The notes under the pieces: model-generated
Told to the model about the DNA's origin: nothing
The model's database searches: none
The model's input: the letters and a program-made list of their open reading frames with translations, nothing else
Made by a program: the position numbers and the translations under genes
Source: Veillonella seminalis
GTDB lineage: Bacteria > Bacillota > Negativicutes > Veillonellales > Veillonellaceae
Direction: 5' to 3'
Length of the DNA stretch: 64,000 bases
Assembly (NCBI RefSeq): GCF_003992065.1
Contig: NZ_RQUZ01000008.1
Coordinates: 1 to 64,000 of the forward strand
Shown here: one piece after another, positions 37,079-47,117 of the stretch
Layout of the letters: the number at the start of each line of letters is the position of its first letter
How positions within the stretch are numbered: position 1 is the stretch's first letter

Positions 37079-38869
37079 TTAAGATGGATTTTCGCTCACA
37101 TCGTCTTTAATATATTGCGTACCCAAATTAGTTGTGAGCATATCGCGCGTATACTTATATAGCGATGACGTCAGGCTGTTAGTTTCATCATAGTGGTTCG
37201 ATTTAATATTCAAAATACCGCACACCATTTCATAGGCCAAGTCATTGGTAAAGTATTTATCCTTATTAGCCAACAGATTCTGATACGTTTCCGGGAATTT
37301 TTCAATATATTCATCAGAAAAATATGTGAACATCGGAATTCGAACCGTACCAAAGCCACCGAAATCAGGTGCCCGTCGTTTATCCGGAATCGTCGCATGA
37401 TCGGAGTAATATAACATGGCCTGCATGTTGAGTTTTTCCTTACCGTATTCCCAAATCTGTTGCAAAATGGAATCTGTATAAGCAATTGAATCCATATAAT
37501 TAGGAATCAAATCATATTTATCCGGCTCACTGAATTTAGCAAAACTTTGCGGATAACGATTAATAAAGTTGAAATGATTGCCCTTAAGATGAACGACCAC
37601 AAAGTTATTTTTAGTCGGATCAATTTCATCGAGATACTCGAGTAATGACTCATCATACTGCACTTGATTAAGATTCTGCTTAGTCCACTTAGCCACGCCT
37701 GATGTATTAGCTACCAAGGTAACCGGTGTATCGGCACAGCCCAAATGGCCTTGATTGCTGTACCAGTGTGTCGTATAACCGGCCTTGTGCGCAATATCTA
37801 TAATTGAACAAGATGTATAAAACTGCTTGTCGTTATATTGATTAAATTCAGTCAAAGCCCGTTCCAAACACGATACGGTATGAGCAATACAGGAATAACT
37901 GTTAGGATACAAAATAAAGTGGGCGTCTTTTTTCATCTCAGACAACCATGGCGTCGTTTCCTCACCCGTTCCGGTGAAAGCCGTCATATAATCACGAGAA
38001 GCCGATTCGCCAATGACAAGAATAATGGTCGACGGCTTTTTAAATGTCGGCTTAGCCGGCGTCACTTCCAGATTCTTCAAGCGTTCTTCCATATTCGTTT
38101 GATAGAGCATGGTAGTCTCAAAATACTCTTTAATGTCAAAGTACAATTCCACAATACCCGTACGAATAAATACACCCTTATGTTCTTTTGACATATAATA
38201 ACCGAGCCAACCTACGACTACTGCCAGTAACACAGTCTGCCATAAAGATAAGGTCAAGGCCTCATATTGCAAATTAGCCCAAATAAATAAACTGTATGTA
38301 GCAACCAATCCAGCAAAAATAACGATATTGAAGAATACCGAAAACGATTTAAAGAACTCAATAATCTCATTGTAATGCGTTTCCTGCAGCATCATCATAC
38401 CGTCTTCTGTCACACAGGAACGATAGAGGTAATAGTAAATCCACTGTGCCAACGGAATAAAGAAAATTAAAAATTCCACCGTTCCGATGAGAGGCATAAA
38501 CAAGCCGGGTAGCACATCAAAGTGAAGCACCAGTACTTTAAAACTCATGAGCCAACCGATAATATACATGCCGAACACAGGATCGAAGTGAAAACCGAAG
38601 TCTGTGGAACTCTTACGATATGTAATAAAATATAATAACGGATACGTAACAATCCATGCCACGCCGGTCAATAAACTGCTGATTAAATACGGTGCACTCA
38701 ACGAAACATCAGCCAATGCGACAGGCAAAACGGCTACTACCGCGCATGGTAAAAAGCGACGTAACTGTAAAAACGTTGCCTTATTGCCAAGTCCGCTTGA
38801 AACGGCTAAATAGTAAAAATACGAAAAGAAATATAACACTAACATTAAAACTATATATTTTATTTCCAT
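37079..38869 (-). CDS. Phosphoethanolamine transferase-like membrane sulfatase-fold protein
   Basis: 596 residues: five N-terminal membrane spans (to about residue 235), then a periplasmic alkaline-phosphatase/sulfatase-fold domain. VIGESASRDYM holds the nucleophile position, Ser or Thr in this group; YSCIAHTVSCLERAL, LKGNHFNFINRYP and YYSDHATIPDKRR carry metal ligands. EptA-type enzymes move phosphoethanolamine onto lipid A or other glycans, altering surface charge; the acceptor here is not known. A candidate structured RNA and a strong terminator lie upstream. Confidence 0.85.
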   Translation of the reverse strand: MEIKYIVLMLVLYFFSYFYYLAVSSGLGNKATFLQLRRFLPCAVVAVLPVALADVSLSAPYLISSLLTGVAWIVTYPLLYFITYRKSSTDFGFHFDPVFGMYIIGWLMSFKVLVLHFDVLPGLFMPLIGTVEFLIFFIPLAQWIYYYLYRSCVTEDGMMMLQETHYNEIIEFFKSFSVFFNIVIFAGLVATYSLFIWANLQYEALTLSLWQTVLLAVVVGWLGYYMSKEHKGVFIRTGIVELYFDIKEYFETTMLYQTNMEERLKNLEVTPAKPTFKKPSTIILVIGESASRDYMTAFTGTGEETTPWLSEMKKDAHFILYPNSYSCIAHTVSCLERALTEFNQYNDKQFYTSCSIIDIAHKAGYTTHWYSNQGHLGCADTPVTLVANTSGVAKWTKQNLNQVQYDESLLEYLDEIDPTKNNFVVVHLKGNHFNFINRYPQSFAKFSEPDKYDLIPNYMDSIAYTDSILQQIWEYGKEKLNMQAMLYYSDHATIPDKRRAPDFGGFGTVRIPMFTYFSDEYIEKFPETYQNLLANKDKYFTNDLAYEMVCGILNIKSNHYDETNSLTSSLYKYTRDMLTTNLGTQYIKDDVSENPS

Positions 38870-39124
38870 AACAGACCCTCACCGAAAAACCCACAAATAT
38901 CTCTATCTTTTCAGCATGCTTTTCAAGCAAAATAAATACAACAACATATAAAAAAAGTATCTCTTGATTACATACCATCTCTTTACAACTTTACATTTTC
39001 TTTACAGTACATTGTATCACAAAACTCATTATTATCGAAGAGTTTTAATGTAAAATTTTTAAACTTTTTTAGTAATTTTCAGGCCTGTGAACTTACTGTT
39101 TTTTCCTGTAATAAAGGCTTAAAA
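38870..39124. promoter_or_regulatory. Upstream region of the EptA-like gene
   Basis: AT-rich sequence between the EptA-like start and the upstream terminator, carrying the presumed promoter. No further structure is seen. Confidence 0.35.
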
Positions 39125-39400
39125 CGCAAAAAACAGAAGACGGTTATGTCGGCAAAATTTGCCGATATAACCGTCTTCTGTATAATTCCCCTTATCCATG
39201 CGAAAGCACAGATATTATTTAATTATAGTCCCCGTTGCCGGTGGCTCTCACCCCACCGAGCAGACTTTTTGTTACCGGCGGCTCTCACCCCGCTCGGCTC
39301 TCTCTTATTGTTACGCTCTCTGCTCACTCAAAGTCCCCACATAACTCTCTCTCTTTAGCAGTATAAAACTGCTTAACTTCCCTTGACTGAAATCATTATA
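39125..39400 (-). ncRNA. Candidate structured non-coding RNA
   Basis: On the minus strand a TATAAT (39395-39400) is followed by a run of hairpins: AGCAG/CTGCT (about 39357-39373), two tandem ~37-bp units (39271-39307 and 39234-39270) each with a GC-rich stem around the same 8-base loop GGTGAGAG, a long imperfect hairpin (39181-39227), and a 24-bp terminator stem (39133-39156 / 39158-39181) ending in T6. No open frame of note lies inside. I do not recognise a known RNA class. It could be a stand-alone sRNA or a leader with terminator for the EptA-like gene. Confidence 0.5.
39133..39181 (-). terminator. Very long intrinsic terminator stem
   Basis: 24-base arms pair with one G-U pair around a short loop; T6 follows on the minus strand. 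Confidence 0.9.
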
Positions 39401-39436
39401 CGTTCTTTTGTCTTCTGTGGCTAATATATACAGAAA

Positions 39437-39473
39437 ACGGTTAGTTATAGTCTAATCCTATAACTAACCGTTA
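39437..39473 (-). terminator. Terminator after LysR gene
   Basis: AACGGTTAGTTATAG and its exact complement flank a 7-base loop (39437-39473, ends approximate), about 60 bp past the LysR stop; T-rich on the minus strand. Confidence 0.75.
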
Positions 39474-39535
39474 AGCAACCTGTTCGACTTATAAGAACGG
39501 CTTTACACTCTTTGTTTCTGCTCACCGTTTTAAAA

Positions 39536-40441
39536 TCAAACACTTTGTGTATTTTTCTTCAATGCCTCAATATATTGGCGACAGTATTTACCGGCTGCTA
39601 CTTTATTATGCAAGATATAACCGATTTCAATTTTCTCATCCACATCAAGAGGAATGGCCAAAATATTAGGACCATTTAATTTTTCACTAATAATGCCGGA
39701 ACAAATCGTATAACCGTCAAGACCGATTAATAAATTAAACAAGGTAGCTCTGTCACAAACTACAATATCCTTGGCACTGTCGCAAGTGCTCAATATTTCT
39801 TCTGAAAAATAGAAGGAATTATGTTCACCTTGTTCATAAGAAAGCCGCGGAAACGGCGCCAAATCTTCCAAAGTTACCATATCTTTGGAAGCCAACGGAC
39901 TAAACGAGCTGACAAACACATGCGGTCTGGCCGTAAATAAAGGATGGAATGTGAGATCATGCCGTTTAAATTCTTTACGCAAAATGGCTTCATTAAATTC
40001 ATTAAGATATAAAATACCAATCTCACTACGCAAGCGCGCCACATCTTCAATAATTTCATATGTCTGTGTTTCACGAATACGGAAATCGTATTCATTCCCG
40101 CCATATGCCTGCAGTACATCAACAAAAGCTTCAACAGCAAAGGAATAATGCTGGGTGGAAACACAAAATTGATGTTTTACCGGCGTTTGCCCGAAATATT
40201 TTTCTTCAATCAGATTCGTCTGTTCAATAACCTGTCGGGCATATCCCAGAAATTCCTCTCCTTCGGTTGAAACAATAACCCCTTTATTGGTACGGGAGAA
40301 AATGGTAATCCCCAACTCCTGCTCCAATTCTTTAATGGCCGCTGTCAAACTCGGCTGAGCAATAAACAACTCCTTCGCCGCCTTATTAATTGATCCCTGT
40401 TTGGCAACGGTTACAATATATTTTAACTGCAATAGCGTCAT
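39536..40441 (-). CDS. LysR-family transcriptional regulator
   Basis: 301 residues. The N-terminal winged helix is standard (LLQLKYIVTVAKQGSINKAA, KELFIAQPSLTAAIKELEQE, IFSRTNKGVIVSTEGEEFL); the rest is a two-lobed effector-binding domain. It lies about 165 bp downstream of the PotE-like gene on the same strand, separated by a terminator, so it may or may not regulate it. The effector is unknown. Confidence 0.92.
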   Translation of the reverse strand: MTLLQLKYIVTVAKQGSINKAAKELFIAQPSLTAAIKELEQELGITIFSRTNKGVIVSTEGEEFLGYARQVIEQTNLIEEKYFGQTPVKHQFCVSTQHYSFAVEAFVDVLQAYGGNEYDFRIRETQTYEIIEDVARLRSEIGILYLNEFNEAILRKEFKRHDLTFHPLFTARPHVFVSSFSPLASKDMVTLEDLAPFPRLSYEQGEHNSFYFSEEILSTCDSAKDIVVCDRATLFNLLIGLDGYTICSGIISEKLNGPNILAIPLDVDEKIEIGYILHNKVAAGKYCRQYIEALKKNTQSV

Positions 40442-40559
40442 ATACCCACTTACCTCTGCTACTCTCTCTAATACTACAATATTTTTTCATACCGGATTTT
40501 AAATTTTTAAAATCGGCACCGACAAAATTCTCTATCTTTACTATAAAGGAAAACAAAAA

Positions 40560-40591
40560 GGACTGCAAGCATGGGAAAGTGTTTGCAGTCC
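40560..40591 (-). terminator. Terminator after the PotE-like gene
   Basis: GGACTGCAA (40560-40568) pairs with TTGCAGTCC (40583-40591); T5 follows on the minus strand. Confidence 0.85.
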
Positions 40592-40606
40592 ATATAGGTT
40601 ATTCAA

Positions 40607-41935
40607 TTAAGCCACGCTACGTTTGGAACGAACAGCACGAGGGATAATATTGAAGGCCAATTGGTAAACAATGTAGCCGATAATAATAGCAATCGTACCG
40701 CCAATCATAGGCCCTTCACCGGACGCGTAGATTGCATATACAGAGTAAGCAATTGCTACAATGCTCAAACCGTAAATGCTGCGACGAGTGAATTTGGAAG
40801 CGCCTTCGACTTTTAATAATTTGTTAACGGCAATGCAGCAGAGAATATAAGGGAATACATTCGTTACAACAGCCAAGTTAACGAGGTTTTCAAACTGACG
40901 GCTCAAAGATTCGTTCATGGTCATGAAGGCCAAGATAGATTGAATCGTTAAGAGAATCAATAAACCGCGTACAGGTGCGTCAGCTTTGTTTACACGGCTG
41001 AATACTTTAGGGAACAAGCCTGCTTCAGCAGAGCTTTTGAAAACACGAGATAAAGTAAACTGCCAGCAAAGGATAGCACCGCAGCAAGAGATAACCATAG
41101 CAGCCATAACAATCTGGCCTACAGTTTCATTGAACATCTGCGCAAACACCATACCGAACGGTGCAGTGGAGTTCAATAAATCAACATTTGGTACAATCCC
41201 TGCCATAATATTAGTAGACAATACATAAATCACCGCTACTGCTAATGTGCCAAAGAACGTTGCAATTGGTACGTTTTTCTTTGGATTTTCTACAGCATCC
41301 ATGTTAGCTGCTGCGGACTCAAAGCCCAAGAAACCCCAAAGAGTTAATGCGATGGATTCGCTAACTGCATCAAAGAAAGGCAGTTGGTTCGGATTCCATA
41401 CAGCTGAATACAAACTCGGGTCAAACCAGAACCAGCCGAATACGCTGATGAATAATACCGGGATGATAGCCCCCCAAACTGTAATATTACTTATACGACC
41501 GGTTTTGGCATTACCGCCGAAATTAAGAACGGCAGCTAACCAAAGAAGCACGATAGTGGCTAAACTCATCTGTACCGGCGTCAAGGTTAAATTAAACAAA
41601 ACAGCTGCGTAGCCTACTGCGGAAATCGCAATCGCTACGTTTGCAATTACAAGTGAAATGGCATAAGCATAGTTTGCCATAAAATGTCCGGTTCTGCCAA
41701 AAGAATACTCTGCATAGCCGCCAAGTCCACCGGTTTTTGTTGTGAACATGCCGCACTGTGCGAAAATGTGGGCCAATACTAAGGACCCTACGGCTGTAAT
41801 CAGCCAGGACAAAACGGAAATGGTTCCTACTTCTGCAAGTTTAGTAGGCAACATAATAATCCCAGCACCCATCATGTTTGCTGCAACAAGGGTTGTAAGC
41901 TGGAATACAGACATTTTTTTAGCGGTGGTTTTCAT
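40607..41935 (-). CDS. potE: PotE-like putrescine:ornithine antiporter (APC family)
   Basis: 442 residues, 12 predicted spans. The start (MSVFQLTTLVAANMMGAGIIMLP) and GFLGFESAAANMDAVENPKK are typical of the PotE/CadB branch of APC antiporters, which exchange a diamine for its amino acid. AAAGGGG precedes the ATG. No decarboxylase is adjacent. Veillonella links putrescine or cadaverine to peptidoglycan, so diamine/ornithine exchange would fit its envelope biology (family and genus knowledge). With argJ and argB broken in this window, ornithine import could also feed argF. The exact substrate is inferred. Confidence 0.8.
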   Translation of the reverse strand: MKTTAKKMSVFQLTTLVAANMMGAGIIMLPTKLAEVGTISVLSWLITAVGSLVLAHIFAQCGMFTTKTGGLGGYAEYSFGRTGHFMANYAYAISLVIANVAIAISAVGYAAVLFNLTLTPVQMSLATIVLLWLAAVLNFGGNAKTGRISNITVWGAIIPVLFISVFGWFWFDPSLYSAVWNPNQLPFFDAVSESIALTLWGFLGFESAAANMDAVENPKKNVPIATFFGTLAVAVIYVLSTNIMAGIVPNVDLLNSTAPFGMVFAQMFNETVGQIVMAAMVISCCGAILCWQFTLSRVFKSSAEAGLFPKVFSRVNKADAPVRGLLILLTIQSILAFMTMNESLSRQFENLVNLAVVTNVFPYILCCIAVNKLLKVEGASKFTRRSIYGLSIVAIAYSVYAIYASGEGPMIGGTIAIIIGYIVYQLAFNIIPRAVRSKRSVA

Positions 41936-42200
41936 GTATCAATCCCCTTTCTAATGTAGCTCAACATCTACAACTTAATAATCAGTGACCGCTATCGATA
42001 CCAGTCCTTGCGGTTGTGCGTGGATGTGATATCGTATGAAACGTATTTCTATCTTTTATTTTATTTGACGACTTATTCTAACATCTATTGACAATTAATG
42101 AAAGTCTTTTTTTCAGTAAAAAAGGTCCACGAAACCTAGTCGCCATCAATGGTGGCAGCTGTTTTTCATAGGTCAATTCTCAAAGTGGGCATTATACCTG
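41936..42200 (-). promoter_or_regulatory. Long leader of the PotE-like gene with possible attenuator
   Basis: A minus-strand TATAAT (42191-42196) gives a leader of about 250 nt. Near 42115-42175 it carries GACCTA, a GCCA/TGGC hairpin, then AGGT-TTCGTGG-ACCT followed by T6, a small terminator. ACCTA and TAGGT could pair as an alternative fold. No known riboswitch class matches by eye. Confidence 0.4.
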
Positions 42201-42576
42201 TCTTTTTAAAATTTTTACTCAAAATTTACCCCATTGGCGGACAAAAAATATTACACGAATTGAATAAATATATATAAATCTCATATTTTAAACGAGGAGA
42301 ATTTATTTGAACCACAATAAGTCTCAATTTTAGTCTATTTTTTCCTATGCCGATTAGGTATTTTAAGGGTCTATTCCGAAATAATTATGACTTTTTTCGA
42401 ACTAAAACAGGGAGTGTCCACTGTACAAAGACATGTAAAATCAACCCGCCCGAAAATTTCAAGTTCAAGCCATTGTCAACCGACAGTGAACACTTTTACA
42501 TTTTATAATTACACAGTCTGTTAATAACTATTCGTAACCGCTTAATTATAATGCATGGCTTAAAATTAACAGTTCG
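42201..42576. other. AT-rich gap upstream of the PotE leader
   Basis: No coding frame or repeat is recognised. A TTGACA word on the minus strand near 42473 could belong to another promoter. Confidence 0.35.
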
Positions 42577-43173
42577 TTAATTAGCTACCTGTACTTGGTA
42601 CTCTTTCACGATTTCATCTTCAAAAACCTGCATAGCTTGCAACGTCTTGGTTAAAAGCTCATCCAATTCCCAGCCCAGACGATCGGCCCCGTTTTTAATG
42701 ACATCACGGGAACAACCGGCGGCAAATTTCTTATCCTTGAACTTTTTCTTCAAGCTCTTAAGTTCCATATCCTTCGTTGATTTCGACGGACGCATCAAGG
42801 CAGCTGCCCCGATTAAGCCGGTCAATTCATCGGCTGCATAGAGCCCATTTTCCATTAATTCTTTCGGATCCCAATCAATGCAGATACCATAGCCGTGACA
42901 GCAAATCGAATAAATTTCATCATCAGCTACACCGGCGTTTTTTAAAAGTTCCTGCGCTTTAATACAATGTTCTTCCGGATACATTTCAAAATCCACATCA
43001 TGCAACAGCCCTACCTGAGCCCAATAATCTGCCTCTTCACCAAAACCCAGCTCATTGGCATACCAACGCATAACGGCTTCTACCGTCAATGCATGCTGAA
43101 TATGAAACGGTTCTTTATTATATTCTTTCAATAATGCCAAAGCATTTTCTCTCGTTAATGATGGTGTGTGCAT
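42577..43173 (-). CDS. HD-domain (HDIG-type) hydrolase
   Basis: 198 residues. The HD motif is in GLLHDVDFEMYPEEHC, with flanking histidines (HIQHALTVE, CCHGYG) that would complete a metal site. Family members are phosphohydrolases of varied substrates; this small stand-alone form has no clear function. GGAGG lies before two close ATGs; 43173 has the better 6-base spacing. It lies about 200 bp downstream of argH on the same strand. Confidence 0.82.
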   Translation of the reverse strand: MHTPSLTRENALALLKEYNKEPFHIQHALTVEAVMRWYANELGFGEEADYWAQVGLLHDVDFEMYPEEHCIKAQELLKNAGVADDEIYSICCHGYGICIDWDPKELMENGLYAADELTGLIGAAALMRPSKSTKDMELKSLKKKFKDKKFAAGCSRDVIKNGADRLGWELDELLTKTLQAMQVFEDEIVKEYQVQVAN

Positions 43174-43378
43174 ACCCATACCTCCCTCAATTTCACGGCT
43201 CCATGGCATACTGCACCAAGCCGGTATAAAAAGATAGTGCACACCAAAAATCTAAACATCTCTTTGGTATGCACTATATAGTATAACATGATTAGACTGA
43301 CCTGTAAAAAACAGGTGTATTGATAGCAAACTGATTCAGTCGGAATGATGGTTAAAAAAAGGCCGTCAGCCATACTGA

Positions 43379-44806
43379 TTATACGTTTACGGCATCTAAT
43401 TGATTGGCCCATTTAGCCAATTGAGCTTCTTCCTCAGCTACCTGTGCTTCACCGTTTTTACGTTGACGGGCCACACATTCAGGGGCGGTACCGCTATAAT
43501 TTTTGCGGCCAGCCACGCAGGCTTCAATCGTAATAGCGTCTAAAATATCCGCTTCAAATACAGGTGAGATCTTTTTAAAATCATCCACTGTTAAATCCAA
43601 TAAGACACAGTGATTCTGAATGCAATGCTGAACCGCTTCACCTACAATGGCATGAGCTTCACGGAACGGTACGCCTTTTTTCGCCAAATAATCAGCCATA
43701 TCAGTAGCATTGGAGAAATCGTTGGCCAATACAGCATACGTTTTTTCGCTATTTACGGTCATCTGACGGAGCATATCCGCCGTGATAGATAAAGCGAATT
43801 GCAAGGTATCGATAGCATCAAAAATACCTTCTTTATCTTCCTGCAAATCCTTGTTATAGGTAAGTGGCAAGCCTTTCATCGTTGTTAAAAGGCCTAATAA
43901 ATGACCGTAAATACGACCGGTTTTACTACGCACAAGTTCACATACGTCAGGATTTTTCTTCTGCGGCATAATACTGGAACCGGTGCAATGTGCATCATCA
44001 AGCTCAATAAAACCGAATTCCGTGCTGGACCACATAATCATTTCTTCGCTGAGACGACTTAAATGCATCATCGTCGTAGCGGCAAAATGTAAAAATTCAA
44101 GGACATAATCACGATCACTCACCGCATCCATACTGTTTTCGTAAATTTTGCCGAAATTCAATAGTTCCTGCGTATAACTTTGATCGATCGGATACGTCGT
44201 ACCGGCTAAAGCACCGGCTCCCAACGGCATTACGTCGGCATGTTTATAAATGAGCGGCAAATGATCAAAATCGCGACTAAACATGGAGAAATAAGCCATC
44301 ATATGATGCGCAAATAATACAGGTTGAGCCCGTTGTAAATGGGTGTAACCGGGCATAATCACGTCTTGGTGCTTTTCAGCCACTTCAAGCAAAGCTTTTT
44401 GCAAGTTCACCAATAATTCGCCCATGTGAACGACTGTTTTACGCACATACATATGTAAATCAACAGCCACCTGGTCGTTACGGCTGCGGCCCGTATGCAA
44501 ACGGCCGCCCGCTTCACCGATAGCGTCAGTCAAGCGTTTTTCAATATTCATATGGATATCTTCAAGTGCCACAGAGAAATCAAACGTACCAGCTTCAATC
44601 TGTCCCAAAATATCGTTTAAACCGGCCACAATCGCATCACAATCGGCCTGCGAAATAATTCCCTGTTTCGCCAACATCTTGGCATGTGCTTTACTGCCTG
44701 TAATATCTTCCGCATACATCCGGGCATCAAAAGCGATAGAGGACGTAAAGTCCTCTACCGCTTTGTCAGTTCCCTTTGTAAAACGGCCACCCCAAAGTTT
44801 AGCCAT
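43379..44806 (-). CDS. argH: Argininosuccinate lyase
   Basis: Splits argininosuccinate into arginine and fumarate, the last step of arginine synthesis. 475 residues, full length. Hallmarks: [33 protein letters not shown] and the family signature [12 protein letters not shown]. Its ATG directly follows the argG stop (TAA-ATG), so the two are translated from one mRNA. It looks intact, in contrast to argJ and argB elsewhere in the window. Confidence 0.96.
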   Translation of the reverse strand: MAKLWGGRFTKGTDKAVEDFTSSIAFDARMYAEDITGSKAHAKMLAKQGIISQADCDAIVAGLNDILGQIEAGTFDFSVALEDIHMNIEKRLTDAIGEAGGRLHTGRSRNDQVAVDLHMYVRKTVVHMGELLVNLQKALLEVAEKHQDVIMPGYTHLQRAQPVLFAHHMMAYFSMFSRDFDHLPLIYKHADVMPLGAGALAGTTYPIDQSYTQELLNFGKIYENSMDAVSDRDYVLEFLHFAATTMMHLSRLSEEMIMWSSTEFGFIELDDAHCTGSSIMPQKKNPDVCELVRSKTGRIYGHLLGLLTTMKGLPLTYNKDLQEDKEGIFDAIDTLQFALSITADMLRQMTVNSEKTYAVLANDFSNATDMADYLAKKGVPFREAHAIVGEAVQHCIQNHCVLLDLTVDDFKKISPVFEADILDAITIEACVAGRKNYSGTAPECVARQRKNGEAQVAEEEAQLAKWANQLDAVNV

Positions 44807-46018
44807 TTATTTACCTGCTTTCTCTTTCATTAATGCATTAATTTTAAGCGGCAAACCGAAGAGATTGATAAACCCTTCTGCATCAGCCTGGTTATATACA
44901 TCATCTTCTTCGAAGGTTACGAATTCCTGATTATATAAGGAATATGGTGATGTAGCACCGGCACTGATAATATTGCCTTTGTAAAGTTTCAAGTTAATCG
45001 TACCGGTTACGGTTTTCTGAGTTTCATCCACAAATGCCTGTAAAGCAGCCATCAATGGTGCAAACCACATACCGTCATATACGAGCTCTGCATATTTATT
45101 AGCTACCAATTCTTTGTAGTGGTAAGTAGCTCTGTCGAGGCAGAGGTATTCCAATTCACGATGTGCATACATGATGATGGCACCGCCCGGATTTTCATAC
45201 ACGCCACGAGATTTCATGCCTACCAAACGGTTTTCAACGATATCAACGATACCCACACCGTTAGCAGCACCCAACTCGTTCAAAGTCTGTAATAATTCGA
45301 GCGGAGTGCCGGTTTTGCCGTTAACAGCTACCGGAACACCTTCTTTGAAATCGATGGATACCATGGTTGGTGTATCAGGTGCTTCTTCCGGAGATTTGCA
45401 AACTAAATGTACGTCATTTTTAGGTGCATTGGCAGGATCTTCAAGGTCGCCGCCTTCATGGGATAAATGCCATACGTTCTGGTCCATGCTGTATGGATGA
45501 GATTTGGTAGCTACTACCGGAATATCATGTTTTGCCGCGAATTCCATGCAATCTTCACGGGATTTGAGTTCCCATTCACGCCATGGAGCGATAATTTTAG
45601 TATTTGGAGCCAATGCTTTAATAGTCAATTCAAAACGAACTTGGTCATTCCCTTTACCGGTTGCACCGTGGGCGATAGCATCAGCACCTTCGGCTTTAGC
45701 TACTTCAACCAATTTTTTGGCAATTAAAGGACGGGCAAAGGAAGTACCTAATAAATATTTACCTTCATATACAGCACCGGCTTTAACAGTCGGCCAGATG
45801 TAATCGGCTACGAATTCTTCTTGAACGTCCAAAATATATGCTTTAGATGCGCCGGATTTAATCGCTTTCTTTTCAACCGCTGCATAATCTTCTGGTTGAC
45901 CGAGGTTACAGCATACAGCAATAACTTCACAGCCGTAGTTTTCTTTTAACCACGGAATAATTACGGATGTATCAAGGCCGCCGGAATAGGCTAATACTAC
46001 TTTTTTAATATCACTCAT
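44807..46018 (-). CDS. argG: Argininosuccinate synthase
   Basis: Joins citrulline and aspartate using ATP. 403 residues, normal. The ATP-binding P-loop is [12 protein letters not shown], followed by [25 protein letters not shown] and [10 protein letters not shown]-like [11 protein letters not shown]. The ATG at 46018 has AGAGGTG; an upstream GTG is less likely. An ARG-box-like operator overlaps its promoter, and argH follows without a gap. Confidence 0.96.
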   Translation of the reverse strand: MSDIKKVVLAYSGGLDTSVIIPWLKENYGCEVIAVCCNLGQPEDYAAVEKKAIKSGASKAYILDVQEEFVADYIWPTVKAGAVYEGKYLLGTSFARPLIAKKLVEVAKAEGADAIAHGATGKGNDQVRFELTIKALAPNTKIIAPWREWELKSREDCMEFAAKHDIPVVATKSHPYSMDQNVWHLSHEGGDLEDPANAPKNDVHLVCKSPEEAPDTPTMVSIDFKEGVPVAVNGKTGTPLELLQTLNELGAANGVGIVDIVENRLVGMKSRGVYENPGGAIIMYAHRELEYLCLDRATYHYKELVANKYAELVYDGMWFAPLMAALQAFVDETQKTVTGTINLKLYKGNIISAGATSPYSLYNQEFVTFEEDDVYNQADAEGFINLFGLPLKINALMKEKAGK

Positions 46019-46073
46019 TATAAACACCTCTTTGAATAATCAGTTACTTAAGTTGCTATCTTTCATGTGTAAC

Positions 46074-46102
46074 ATTATACATAGTTGTGAATATTAATAC
46101 AA
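46074..46102 (-). promoter_or_regulatory. argG promoter with ARG-box-like operator
   Basis: Minus strand: TTGTAT (46097-46102), a 17-bp spacer and TATAAT (46074-46079). TGAATATTAATACA (46088-46101, plus strand) matches the ArgR consensus TGAAT-WWWW-ATTCA closely and overlaps the -35 box. Confidence 0.65.
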
Positions 46103-46130
46103 GTATTTTTGCAAAAAAATACAGAAATTT

Positions 46131-46940
46131 TTATTTTGGCACATTATATTGCATCAACCCGTAACTTTCACCGCTGACCGAAGAGAAATAATGCGTGCCA
46201 ACCGTCGCCTTAAGACCGCTGACCGCGCCCAGCACAAAGGCAGCCGTACGCAAAGTATATTCTTCGCCCGGCGGATAGCCTATATTCTGCAACTCACGCG
46301 GTTGTTGATCCCCTAACGCATACATAATATTAATATTGGTATCGAGGTTTTTATCTTCACCATTGACCCAATGATTAGGCAATAAATTAGCACTGCCGAT
46401 AACGGCCACCTGGCGCCCCGATGACTGAGCCGCCAATTGTACCACCTTGCCGAATGTGTATAATTCCTCATAGCTTAAATGGCCCATGGTAAGGCGTACA
46501 ATCTGCTTATTGCCAAGCCCCTGATCCGATAAAAAATGGAGCGGAATCGTCGCTGTATGATGTAAAAAATAATCATCCGTAGAAATAATCGGCAAACTGT
46601 CCAAAATACTGGTCATCGGAATACCCATACGCTCGCTGTGTTTGAGCAAGGCACCGTTAAATACACTGTCTGTTTCCATGCCCACCGTAAATGTCGTGCC
46701 GTTCGATAAAGGAATGGCACCGCGCAAACGCGACTGAGGACTGTAACCGATGGCATCATTTAAGGTCAGCTGATACCGGCTTAATATTAAAATAGTTTGC
46801 GGCTTGCTCGCTTTAATAGCCGCTGCCGCTTGCTCCATGGCACTGATTACTTCATTATACGCACTGCGATCGGTCGCCACCGCTTCATAATAGCGTAAAG
46901 GAGCCGGCCAAAAAGAAACACTAACAATACGACCCTTCAT
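46131..46940 (-). CDS. Extradiol dioxygenase class III / MEMO-like fold protein
   Basis: 269 residues. The order of motifs (LSRYQLTLNDAIGYSPQSRLRG, DYFLHHTATIPLHFL, RQVAVIGSANLLPN) resembles the LigB / AmmeMemoRadiSam-B superfamily, but the metal ligands are only partly conserved, so activity is uncertain. AAGGAGG precedes the ATG. It lies upstream of argG on the same strand with about 100 bp and an argG promoter between, so it is likely a separate unit. Confidence 0.65.
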   Translation of the reverse strand: MKGRIVSVSFWPAPLRYYEAVATDRSAYNEVISAMEQAAAAIKASKPQTILILSRYQLTLNDAIGYSPQSRLRGAIPLSNGTTFTVGMETDSVFNGALLKHSERMGIPMTSILDSLPIISTDDYFLHHTATIPLHFLSDQGLGNKQIVRLTMGHLSYEELYTFGKVVQLAAQSSGRQVAVIGSANLLPNHWVNGEDKNLDTNINIMYALGDQQPRELQNIGYPPGEEYTLRTAAFVLGAVSGLKATVGTHYFSSVSGESYGLMQYNVPK

Positions 46941-47117
46941 CGAAACCTCCTTATCAAACTCTATATCACCCTAAATCAAAAATTCTGATACTGACTCTTG
47001 ATTTAAAGGCTATTCTATTTAAAACTAATCCAACACTCCTTATAGTATTTATTTTATTTTACTATGAATGTATGCAAAAACACTAGATTATTTTTTCACT
47101 TATGGTATGATAGAGCC

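Noticed and set aside
39234-39307. CRISPR-like tandem repeat
   Set aside because: Only two diverged units with no spacer structure; hairpin-forming instead.
39146-39358. Plus-strand frame of 70 codons
   Set aside because: Opposite strand of the structured hairpin region; no ribosome site.
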